Positions 1 through 6,853 of a stretch of DNA of 9,032 nt are shown here, in pieces (positions within the stretch are counted from its first letter, which is position 1; each line of letters starts with the position of its first letter). Where the stretch lies: NCBI GenBank assembly GCA_019323665.1, contig JAHWHA010000130.1, positions 1-9,032 of the forward strand, read 5' to 3'. This stretch comes from Candidatus Woesearchaeota archaeon (GTDB lineage: Archaea > Nanobdellota > Nanobdellia > Woesearchaeales > JAGVZT01). Both the position numbers and the translations under genes were made by a program. The notes beneath the pieces are model-generated. The model was not told the origin of the DNA and searched no databases. It saw only the letters and a list, made by a program, of their open reading frames with translations.

Positions 1-1390
1 CGAGGTTTGTAAGGTTAAGGAAATCAAGAATTTTTTCTGATGCCGAGTCATACTTGTATAATCTTTTCTCATTTGAAAAGACAACAATATCTTCTCTGCC
101 AAAATGGTTGTTGTTCCGCAAAAGCTCTTTTACCAAGCTGCCTGCAGAGTTGTCCTCAACTAACACCTTATCAACTGATGTGGGAATGAGAGAGAGAACC
201 TGGTTGTTAAGGCCAAATGCACGGTCAATAAGCACATTTGATTTCAGTCCTAATGCAAGGAAATAGCAGAGCACAATCAGCCCAACCAGAAAATAAATCT
301 GGTTTCGAGACCTTGTCTTCATGAAATTTGTCATAACGCAACAAACCATTACAATGAAGAGTGGCAGATAGAGAAGATGGAAATCCCATCTTACAAACAT
401 CTCTGTGATACTAAATCCCATTACTAGCATAGTCAATGTGAAAGGCACACCCACAAGAGGCAGAATTGTGTGAAGCTTTTTGTCTTTGAGCAAGAAAAAG
501 CTTAAGCAGCTCAGGAGAAATAGCAAAACAATTGAGATGAAAACATAATTTGTGGTGATGCTCTTAGCAGATTGTGACAAGAAATCTCCAAAAGAGCCTC
601 TCTGAACAGCATCAGATCTAACCTGACCTGTCGACAATTCGTATATATTGGAAACTGGATATATCATATACAATAGGAAATGAGGGGTCAGAATTGTGAA
701 AATGATGTAGAATGCTGTAAACACACCAAAAAAAGGTAGTACTGCGTGAAAAAGACGCTTAGGCTTGAAACCAAACTTGCCCTCTTTAAAGCTGAATGAA
801 CTCTTTAGTACATGGTAAACCATCACAATCCCCACAACATATACAGCTGTGAGCTTTGTAAATAGCGCGAGAGAGAAGAACACCATTGAGATTAGCTGCG
901 CATAGCGGTGCTTCGCAGTGAGGAAATAGTAGCCAACAAAAAATAGGAAAGCAGCCAGGAAAATCTCAAACCTGGCTATTGACGAAAAATACATAAGCAC
1001 AAGATAGAGGAGCGCTGAGAGCAAATAATAGCTTTTCCCTGTTTCTTTCTCAACAATCTTATTAATCAATAGAATAATTAGTGCACTCATGAGATAGAAA
1101 AATGGTGTAAGCGCAAGCGACATCTGGTTCTGGAAATCTGGGGAAGCCGGGTCAAGATTGAAGATTCTGCTTACAATATAACCTGTCTCAAAAACCACTG
1201 GTCCCTGAAAGCATCCCGGGATGTTTTTATACAGCCTCCCTTCTTCAATAAACTGTACGCAGCCAGTGAATCTGTCCTGCCAAAGTGTTTCAACTACAAA
1301 GCTGCCTCTAATAAGCATGTTAAACAACATAAGCACCAAAACAAATCCACAAAGCAATAGAAGCTCTTTTTTCAGTCTGGATTTTTCCAT
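1..1390 (-). CDS. Multi-pass membrane protein, GT-C-type glycosyltransferase-like (partial, C-terminus off window)
   Basis: Reading the minus strand from ATG at 1390 gives 463 codons with no stop, so the gene continues past the left edge. A lysine/arginine-rich start (MEKSRLKKEL) is followed by a hydrophobic helix (about residues 9-27). Next comes a polar loop (28-88) holding D39-R40 and a GRLYKNIPG segment. About nine further hydrophobic stretches lie between 90 and 388, and a soluble tail begins near 389. An early membrane helix, a long first external loop with an acidic residue, then many helices is the plan of polyprenyl-phosphate-sugar-dependent GT-C enzymes (PMT/ArnT/GT87-like). No family signature is decisive, so the assignment is by architecture. 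Loop cysteines C44 and C60 could form a disulfide. An AGGT ribosome site at 1401-1398 supports the start. It would act at the cytoplasmic membrane, adding sugar to an external acceptor. A polytopic transporter or polymerase is less likely. Confidence 0.75.
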   Translation of the reverse strand, partial: MEKSRLKKELLLLCGFVLVLMLFNMLIRGSFVVETLWQDRFTGCVQFIEEGRLYKNIPGCFQGPVVFETGYIVSRIFNLDPASPDFQNQMSLALTPFFYLMSALIILLINKIVEKETGKSYYLLSALLYLVLMYFSSIARFEIFLAAFLFFVGYYFLTAKHRYAQLISMVFFSLALFTKLTAVYVVGIVMVYHVLKSSFSFKEGKFGFKPKRLFHAVLPFFGVFTAFYIIFTILTPHFLLYMIYPVSNIYELSTGQVRSDAVQRGSFGDFLSQSAKSITTNYVFISIVLLFLLSCLSFFLLKDKKLHTILPLVGVPFTLTMLVMGFSITEMFVRWDFHLLYLPLFIVMVCCVMTNFMKTRSRNQIYFLVGLIVLCYFLALGLKSNVLIDRAFGLNNQVLSLIPTSVDKVLVEDNSAGSLVKELLRNNNHFGREDIVVFSNEKRLYKYDSASEKILDFLNLTNL

Positions 1391-1450
1391 ATTACAAACC
1401 TGGATAGTTATACCCCACAACAATCTTCCTTGCTGTCAACGGGGTTGATA

Positions 1451-1460
1451 TTATATAAAT
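1451..1460 (-). promoter_or_regulatory. Archaeal TATA box for the membrane glycosyltransferase-like gene
   Basis: On the minus strand this reads ATTTATATAA, preceded by the purine/adenine-rich GCAAAC that would suit a BRE. Using the 27-base spacing seen elsewhere in the window, transcription would begin near 1429 and leave a leader of about 39 bases before ATG 1390. This differs from the leaderless arrangement of the other units and fits the AGGT ribosome site seen just before that ATG. The box is nearly palindromic and could also be read on the plus strand. Confidence 0.6.
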
Positions 1461-1511
1461 GTTTGCCTGATTTATATGGTGTGGTTTTCATATGTAAAAT
1501 TTTTCAATAAG

Positions 1512-1519
1512 TTTATAAG
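1512..1519 (+). promoter_or_regulatory. Archaeal TATA box for the glycan operon
   Basis: TTTATAAG, preceded by CAATAAG, is centred about 30 bases before ATG 1545. That predicts an mRNA beginning at or within about 3 bases of the start codon. A second TTTATAT at 1526-1532 is too close to the ATG to serve as its TATA box. The box lies inside the open frame that extends upstream of 1545, which argues against the longer translation start at 1476. Confidence 0.7.
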
Positions 1520-1544
1520 TGGAAATTTATATCTGCATCTCGTT

Positions 1545-2861
1545 ATGAGGGTGGGTATATTAGGTGGTGGTCTAACAGCTCTGACAATAGCCAATGGCTT
1601 AAAAGCAGAATGTGAAGTTTTGGAGAAAGAGCCTGAGTGCGGCGGTCTATGCAGAAGCACCCTTGAGAAAGGTTTTACTTTTGACCAAGGTGGCCATATT
1701 CTTTACTCAAAAGATACTGAAACGCTAAACTGGATGCTTGAGCAGCTAGGTGGAAACAAGGCAAAAAAGAGACGGAACAATAGGGTTTTTGTAAAAGGGC
1801 GTAAAATAAAATATCCCTTTGAGAATGATCTGGCGCATTTGCCATTAATGGAGAATTGGTTCTGCCTGTACAACTATCTCTTTAATCCATACAAAAAGAA
1901 ACCAAAGAATTTCAAAGAGTGGATTTATCACACTTTTGGCAGAGGTATTGCTGAGGTTTATCTTGTACCATATAATGAAAAGATATGGAATTTCCCTCCC
2001 GAACATATGAGTCTCCATTGGGTTGATGGCCGCGTTCCAAAGCCTCCTAAAATTGATGTTATCAAATCTTCGATTGGTATACCTACAGAAGGGTATAAGC
2101 ACCAGCTTTATTTTTTTTATCCAAAGCATGAGGGTATTCAAGCATTAATAAAAGCTCTTGAGGAGGATGTTAAGTTTAAATGTAATTTTGAGGTCAAGAG
2201 CATCGAAAAACTTGGCTCAAAATGGTTTGTGAGTGATGGTAAGCGCAAGAAAGGTTATGACCAGCTGATTTCCACAATCCCTATCCAAGAGCTATTGAAG
2301 GCTTTGCCAAAGGTTCCACCAAAAGTTAAAAAAGCAGTAAATGACTTGAGATTCAATTCGTTGATAACTGTTATGATAGGGATTAATAGGCCAAAGCTTA
2401 ATGATATGACTGCATTGTATATACCTACAAGAGATGTAGCATTTCACAGAGTATGTTTTATGAACAACTTCTCTGAATATGCTGCACCCCAGGGAAAATT
2501 TGGGATTATTGCTGAGATCACGGTTAACAAAGGCGATGGCATATTTGAGCTGAGCGACGAAGAGGTTATTGAAAAAGTTGTTGATGGGTTACATAAGCTG
2601 AAGATAATTGATAAGGATGATGTGGTGTTCAGCAAGGCTGTGCGCGCAGAGTACGCTTATGTGGTGTATAATCTTGATTACTTAGAAAATATCAAGATTG
2701 TGAGAGGGTACATCGAGTCGCTTGGAATAATCCTGTGCGGCCGTTTTGCTGAGTTTGAGTATCTTAATATGGATGCTTGTGTCAAGAGAGCTTTGGAGCT
2801 TGCTAAGAGGTTGAATAATGGCGAAAAAAGCGATAGCAAAAAAGAAAAAAAAGTCAATTAA
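1545..2861 (+). CDS. UDP-galactopyranose mutase-like FAD protein
   Basis: A 438-residue flavoprotein and first gene of the operon. A dinucleotide-binding motif (GGGLTALTIA, 7-16) is followed by an acidic residue ending the second strand (E27) and by GGLCRS (33-38). GGHILYS (49-55), KIKYPFENDL (87-96), VPYNEKIW (141-148) and GRV (162-164) follow in the order I recall from eukaryotic-type UDP-galactopyranose mutases (UGM). R163, R302 (FHRVCF), R400 (CGRF) and Y406 fall where the substrate-diphosphate and active-site residues of those enzymes lie. If active, it would interconvert UDP-galactopyranose and UDP-galactofuranose with reduced FAD in the cytoplasm. A GalE-like epimerase in the same operon fits this. 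Protoporphyrinogen-oxidase-like relatives of unknown substrate are the main alternative. The start at 1545 was chosen over 1476 because of the TATA box at 1512 and because the glycine motif then begins at residue 4. Confidence 0.72.
   Translation: MRVGILGGGLTALTIANGLKAECEVLEKEPECGGLCRSTLEKGFTFDQGGHILYSKDTETLNWMLEQLGGNKAKKRRNNRVFVKGRKIKYPFENDLAHLPLMENWFCLYNYLFNPYKKKPKNFKEWIYHTFGRGIAEVYLVPYNEKIWNFPPEHMSLHWVDGRVPKPPKIDVIKSSIGIPTEGYKHQLYFFYPKHEGIQALIKALEEDVKFKCNFEVKSIEKLGSKWFVSDGKRKKGYDQLISTIPIQELLKALPKVPPKVKKAVNDLRFNSLITVMIGINRPKLNDMTALYIPTRDVAFHRVCFMNNFSEYAAPQGKFGIIAEITVNKGDGIFELSDEEVIEKVVDGLHKLKIIDKDDVVFSKAVRAEYAYVVYNLDYLENIKIVRGYIESLGIILCGRFAEFEYLNMDACVKRALELAKRLNNGEKSDSKKEKKVN
2807..2811 (+). 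promoter_or_regulatory. Ribosome binding site inside the preceding gene
   Basis: GAGGT lies six bases before ATG 2818, within the last codons of the flavoprotein gene. It supports starting the glycosyltransferase at 2818 despite the 44-base overlap with the upstream frame. Confidence 0.6.
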
Positions 2862-3609
2862 AGCAGGGGAATCCTCCTCAGAAAACAAAGAGGGGATATC
2901 ACTAGTTATTCTGGTCTATAATCGTGCTGATGTAATTGAGGGAATTATCAGGGAGTTTTTTGAGAAAGTGATCAGCAAAGTGCCAAATTCTGAGTTTATT
3001 ATTGCAGAGGATGGCAGCACGGATGGCACAAAAGAGATTTTGGCAAAACTCAAAAAAGAGCTCCCAATAAGGTTAGTGCAGGGTAAAGAGAGAAAAGGCT
3101 ACATCAAGGCAATGACTGATAGTATGCGCGCTCCCAGAAGAGAGATTGTTTTCAGGAGCGATGCTGATGGTGAACATCTACCTGAGGATTTCTGGAAGCT
3201 ATATCCGAAGATTGATGATTATGATGCTGTAGTTGGCTACAAGGTGAATAGAAAACCATATTACAGGCTTGTAATATCAAGAGTGAACAACTTTTTTATC
3301 GGGCTGTTGTTTGGTTTGTGGCTCAAAGACGCAAATTGCGGGTTTTTACTTATACGAAAAAAGGTGATTGATGACGTTGTTGATGATGTTGGAACTTTGC
3401 GTTGGGCTATAAATGCCGAGGTTTTGATAAGAGCAAAGCAAAAGGGTTACAGCATAACACAGGTGCCTGTTCAACATCGTTATGCAGTAAGCGAGGTTTT
3501 CCCTCTAAAAAAGATGCCAAAGGTGATCTGGCAGCAGTTCAGCCAGCTGTTTGTGTTGAAGAAGGAGTTGAATAGGAAAAAAAGTGGATTGGGGTTGAGG
3601 TTAAGATGA
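2818..3609 (+). CDS. Family 2 glycosyltransferase (GT-A fold, dolichyl-phosphate-sugar-synthase-like)
   Basis: A 263-residue single-domain GT2 enzyme. The nucleotide-binding strand and loop are at 27-37 (ISLVILVYNRA), EDGSTDGT at 64-71, and the metal-binding DxD region at 115-120 (DADGEH). A late NAEVLIRAKQKGYSITQVPV block (199-218) is typical of polyprenyl-phosphate sugar synthases. The only marked hydrophobic stretch (151-168) is short, and there is no C-terminal membrane domain. The basic tail (KKELNRKKSGLGLRLR) could lie on the membrane surface. The expected role is cytoplasmic transfer of a sugar from a nucleotide donor to a lipid carrier or growing glycan; donor and acceptor cannot be told from sequence. 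The start codon has a GAGGT site and overlaps the flavoprotein gene by 44 bases. The first 26 residues are lysine-rich (AKKKKKS) and lie outside the domain. The 3' end overlaps the next gene as ATGA. Confidence 0.88.
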   Translation: MAKKAIAKKKKKSIKAGESSSENKEGISLVILVYNRADVIEGIIREFFEKVISKVPNSEFIIAEDGSTDGTKEILAKLKKELPIRLVQGKERKGYIKAMTDSMRAPRREIVFRSDADGEHLPEDFWKLYPKIDDYDAVVGYKVNRKPYYRLVISRVNNFFIGLLFGLWLKDANCGFLLIRKKVIDDVVDDVGTLRWAINAEVLIRAKQKGYSITQVPVQHRYAVSEVFPLKKMPKVIWQQFSQLFVLKKELNRKKSGLGLRLR

Positions 3610-4547
3610 GGATATTTGTCACAGGAGGGGCAGGTTTTATTGGGAGCCATATGGCCCACACAATGCTCAAGCAGGGGCATAGTATTACGGTGTTTGACAA
3701 TCTGCAATGCGGAGACACGAGCAGGATTGATGACATTATGCACAATCCAAAATTCAAGTTTGTGAAGGGTGATCTGCTTAACAAACAAGAGCTCAATAAG
3801 GCTATCAAAGGGCATGATTTTGTGTTCCATTTTGCCGCAAACCCTGATATTGCCAAGGCAATGGAAGAGCCTGATATTGATCTGAGGCTAACGGTGATTG
3901 CCACTTTCAATCTGCTTGATGCGATGCGGCTGAACAATGTGAGAAAGATTGCCTATCCCTCTGGTAGCGGTGTTTATGGCGATGTTGGCAGCATGCCGAC
4001 GGCTGAGGATTTTGGACCTTTATTGCCTATCTCAATGTATGGCGCAAGCAAGCTGGGTGCTGAAGGTTTGATAACTGCGTTTTGCCACATGTATGATATG
4101 CAGTCCTGGATCTATCGCTTTGCCAATGTTATTGGCTCAAGGCAGACTCATGGTGTTATTCTTGATTTCATCTTGAAGCTAAAGAAGAATCCAAAAGAGC
4201 TTTTAATTCTTGGAGATGGTTCGCAGAGCAAGTCCTATGTGCATGTCTCTGAGATTATTGGCGCTATGCTGTACTGTATTGAAAATTCAAAGGAGAAGGT
4301 TAATCTATACAATGTGTCTTGCGATGACTTTGTTTCTGTGAACGAGATTGCAGAGATGGTGCGTGAGGAGATGAGACTGCCAAATGCAAAGTTCAAGTAC
4401 ACTGGTGGCAAACGGGGCTGGAAAGGTGATGTGCCAGTTGTGAGGATTGACGCTACCAAACTGAAAAAGCTGGGTTATGATATCAAGTTAAGCTCTAAGG
4501 AAGCTGTAAGACGGACAATTAAAGAGTTGTTGGAGGAGCTGAAATGA
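3606..4547 (+). CDS. GalE-like NAD-dependent sugar-nucleotide epimerase/dehydratase (extended SDR)
   Basis: A 313-residue extended short-chain dehydrogenase/reductase. The NAD-binding TGGAGFIGSH is at 6-15, D31 ends the second strand, HFAANPD is at 75-81, and the catalytic YxxxK is Y145-K149 (YGASK). RFANVIGSRQ (171-180) and LGDGSQSKSYVHV (202-214) are the substrate-binding segments usual in UDP-glucose 4-epimerases. The 313-residue length fits GalE and related epimerases. The likely reaction is UDP-glucose to UDP-galactose, which would feed the mutase-like enzyme two genes upstream. Other NDP-sugar epimerases, 4,6-dehydratases or decarboxylases of this family cannot be excluded. One oddity: in PSGSGVYG the position four residues before the tyrosine, usually Ser or Thr, is G120, flanked by S119 and S121. 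GAGGT at 3597-3601 lies four bases before the ATG, and both ends overlap neighbours as ATGA, so translation is probably coupled. Confidence 0.85.
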   Translation: MRIFVTGGAGFIGSHMAHTMLKQGHSITVFDNLQCGDTSRIDDIMHNPKFKFVKGDLLNKQELNKAIKGHDFVFHFAANPDIAKAMEEPDIDLRLTVIATFNLLDAMRLNNVRKIAYPSGSGVYGDVGSMPTAEDFGPLLPISMYGASKLGAEGLITAFCHMYDMQSWIYRFANVIGSRQTHGVILDFILKLKKNPKELLILGDGSQSKSYVHVSEIIGAMLYCIENSKEKVNLYNVSCDDFVSVNEIAEMVREEMRLPNAKFKYTGGKRGWKGDVPVVRIDATKLKKLGYDIKLSSKEAVRRTIKELLEELK

Positions 4548-5464
4548 GTGCTGAATTTGATAGAGAGACGAGTCAGTTTTTGAGACAGGCAACTGTGTTT
4601 GCCATGGATCTTGCCCATGATGCTGGTGAAAAAGTTCTTCCATTATTTGATGAACGCAAATTTGCCATAAAAAATGGAGAATCAATTGAAAAGATGACCA
4701 CACAAGGGGATAGGGTTGCCCATGAGACTATTAAAAGCAGACTGGAATGCCGTGAAGACTTTGGTTTTCCGCTTCTCTCCGAGGAAAGCGGCAATGAGGC
4801 AGATATGCATGAACTTGCAGAGAGTCAAGGTTATGTATGGGTTTGGGATGAGATTGACGGCACATACAACTATTCAAGAGGTATTGAAATATGGGGTGTG
4901 AGTGGTGCCCTTGTGAAAAATTTACAGCCGCTTGTTGGAGTGATATACCTACCTGCATTTAAGATGCTATACTTTGGTTATAAATCAGGGGGTGCTTACA
5001 GATTGAGCACAAGTAATGGGACTCCAAAATTCTGTGGCTCATTTTCTGAGGAAAACAGACTGAGTGTTTCAAAAACAGTAAACCTTCATGAAGCCTCGGC
5101 ATTATATGCATATCCCACCAACGATTTAAAACAGCAGAACAGAGCATTAGATTTGATCAAAAGGCTGATGAGACCTGCAAGTCCTCCTGTATTCAAATCT
5201 GTTAGAAGATCAGGATCAACTGCCGTCAATTTATGCTGGATAGCTCAAGGTTCTGCTGACGTTTATGTTGGGAATGCCCAAGAATCAAAGGATATTTATT
5301 GGAACGGGCCTTGGGATATTGCTGCAGGAATGCTGCTTGTTGAGGAAGCTGGTGGCAGATTCACTGATTATCAAGGCAATAACAATGGAATAAGGACTCT
5401 TGATAGACTTGTTACAAATGGGTTGCTGCATGATGAGATGTTGGCAATGCTCAAAGATATTTAA
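4544..5464 (+). CDS. Inositol-monophosphatase-family (Li+-sensitive type) phosphatase
   Basis: A 306-residue member of the IMPase/FBPase superfamily of metal-dependent phosphatases. Metal-ligand signatures are LLSEES (77-82), WDEIDGTYNY (101-110, usually DPIDGTxNF) and GPWDIAAGMLLVEEAGG (255-271). GSTAVNLCWIAQGSADVYV (224-242) is the usual substrate-pocket helix and strand. D102, D105 and D258 are the expected ligands. Glutamate replaces the usual proline in the first motif, and the protein is about 40 residues longer than typical IMPases, apparently through an insertion around 155-215. The substrate is unknown: inositol phosphate, sugar phosphate, histidinol phosphate and PAP phosphatases share these motifs. 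Its place as last gene of a glycan operon favours a sugar or polyol phosphate. GGAGGAG at 4532-4538 gives a strong ribosome site, and the start overlaps the epimerase stop as ATGA. No T-rich terminator is visible in the 30 bases before the convergent gene. Confidence 0.87.
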   Translation: MSAEFDRETSQFLRQATVFAMDLAHDAGEKVLPLFDERKFAIKNGESIEKMTTQGDRVAHETIKSRLECREDFGFPLLSEESGNEADMHELAESQGYVWVWDEIDGTYNYSRGIEIWGVSGALVKNLQPLVGVIYLPAFKMLYFGYKSGGAYRLSTSNGTPKFCGSFSEENRLSVSKTVNLHEASALYAYPTNDLKQQNRALDLIKRLMRPASPPVFKSVRRSGSTAVNLCWIAQGSADVYVGNAQESKDIYWNGPWDIAAGMLLVEEAGGRFTDYQGNNNGIRTLDRLVTNGLLHDEMLAMLKDI

Positions 5465-5494
5465 GAGGTTATGATTATGGTGGTTTGATTTATA

Positions 5495-6853
5495 TTAGTA
5501 GCTTGCGCCGTTATCCATTGCTCTTTGGAACTCAGTTATTGTAGGCCCCCAGCCTGCAATGGATTCCAATGTTCTTGCATTGTTGGTTCTATTGTAAATA
5601 GTTTCGAGAGGTATATACTGCGAAATTGGAAGTACACTGTCATGAGCTAAATGCCAGGCAAGCTCCTGGAAATATGGTTTAGTGCCCACTACTCCCAATG
5701 CATTTAGCACACGATATACTTGAGGCAACAATATTAAATGCTTTGTGACCTGTTGCTTGAGCCTTTTCCCGTCCAGTGTTGTGTGGAGCTCAAAATTAAT
5801 CGGTTTCTGGGTCTGCTTTCCAAGGAATGGTGCTGAAAGCAATACTTCAGAATTAACAATGATTGCATTCCTATCATAACCTTCACCATCAAATACCAAC
5901 ATGGTTTCTGGTTCTATGTCTCCAAGATAGCCTATCAAGAGCAGATCTGCACTGCATGGCGGGAACCAGCTCAGAAATCCCCCAACCGCATGATCAAATT
6001 CAACACCTTCTCTTTTTCCCCTTATTTTTAGAGTATCATCTCCCTTTAGCATTTCCACGTGGTGTTTTATGTACTGGTTTTCTGCAAACTTAAACCCAAG
6101 GCGGTCTGCTGTTTCCTTCACAGATTTACTACAGTCTATGCTTGGGTGAAGATTATTAGCGTATGGAACCAGAACATGTTCCTCATTGCCAAATTTCTGA
6201 ACAACCAAAATCTCTTCCAAACCTTCTCTCCAGCAAGTGCGCTCAGGATAAAAGAACTCTGAAGGGAAGCCTTGCTGTTTGCCTCTTGCTAAGTCTATAG
6301 GATATCCGAGGCAGGGTGCAGCATGGAACTTGAAGTCAGGGGCTACCTCATCTTTTTCAAGCAACATAAAATAAAGCTCTCCTTTATGGGTAAAACACCA
6401 GAGTATCCCTCCTGAAAATGTGCGCATCATTGTCTTGGGAGCAAGGATTTTCTGTCTTTGCGTTCCCCAACTACACTTGTCAACAGCTAGGGAGAGCGGA
6501 TTAATATCAGTGAGTTCTTGAATTAGGGTTGAATATTCCACAATGTCTTGTGTGGGCATCTCATCTCTTGCTCTCAAAGGTGTTTCCCCATCCAAGGTGC
6601 ATTCAACTGTAATGCTCTCCAGCGTGCGGTAATCATATGGTTTTGAGACAAGTGGAGCGCCGCGCCTTGCGCCTAGTTCGTAAAGGTTGTCAGCAAGACC
6701 AAGGGTTCTTAGTGTGTATGCCAGGTTTGAAGTGGAGTAGCCAACATTTTCTCTATGTAAGGAGTAGCTGGCATATGCATCTTTAAAAATACCTACAAAA
6801 ACCTCTTCATCGACTATTGTTATCCCTCTTTTACCATGGAATCTGCTCTGCAC
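5495..6853 (-). CDS. Unrecognised protein with a Nudix-like segment
   Basis: A 452-residue protein I do not recognise over its full length. Residues 147-216 look like a divergent Nudix domain. Strand-like SGGILWCF and ELYFMLLEK are followed by a glycine-containing stretch (CLGYPIDLARGKQQG) and then WREGLEEILVV (208-218). R209-E210 and E213-E214 match the REUxEE core of the Nudix box. The upstream glutamate of the canonical GX5EX7 spacing is not at its usual place, so the box is degenerate or carries an insertion. Later segments (DHAVGGFLSWFPP, 287-299; LLIGYLGDIEPETMLVFDGEGYD, 305-327) are distinctive but unassigned. There is no signal peptide or clear membrane helix, so it is probably cytoplasmic. 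The start is GTG at 6853, sharing its G with the TAG stop of the upstream HAD gene. GGAG at 6868-6865 is 11 bases before it. If the domain is active, an NDP-sugar or other nucleoside diphosphate derivative would be the natural substrate class. Confidence 0.7.
   Translation of the reverse strand: MQSRFHGKRGITIVDEEVFVGIFKDAYASYSLHRENVGYSTSNLAYTLRTLGLADNLYELGARRGAPLVSKPYDYRTLESITVECTLDGETPLRARDEMPTQDIVEYSTLIQELTDINPLSLAVDKCSWGTQRQKILAPKTMMRTFSGGILWCFTHKGELYFMLLEKDEVAPDFKFHAAPCLGYPIDLARGKQQGFPSEFFYPERTCWREGLEEILVVQKFGNEEHVLVPYANNLHPSIDCSKSVKETADRLGFKFAENQYIKHHVEMLKGDDTLKIRGKREGVEFDHAVGGFLSWFPPCSADLLLIGYLGDIEPETMLVFDGEGYDRNAIIVNSEVLLSAPFLGKQTQKPINFELHTTLDGKRLKQQVTKHLILLPQVYRVLNALGVVGTKPYFQELAWHLAHDSVLPISQYIPLETIYNRTNNARTLESIAGWGPTITEFQRAMDNGASY

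Noticed and set aside
54..1448. Plus-strand open frames at 54-266 and 1221-1448
   Set aside because: They lie opposite, or overlap the start of, the continuous minus-strand membrane protein, show no domain features and lack promoters.
1476..1544. Longer start for the flavoprotein, adding 23 residues beginning MVWFSYVKFF
   Set aside because: The added stretch covers the TATA box at 1512-1519 and has no ribosome site. The FAD-binding glycine motif normally sits within the first few residues, as it does with the start at 1545.
3480..3937. Two overlapping minus-strand open frames of 116 and 132 codons
   Set aside because: They are opposite the strongly supported GT2 and epimerase genes, overlap each other and have no recognisable motif or start signal.
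5465..5494. Possible terminator between the convergent genes
   Set aside because: The 30-base gap has neither a T run nor a convincing inverted repeat. Termination probably occurs elsewhere or by a signal I cannot see.
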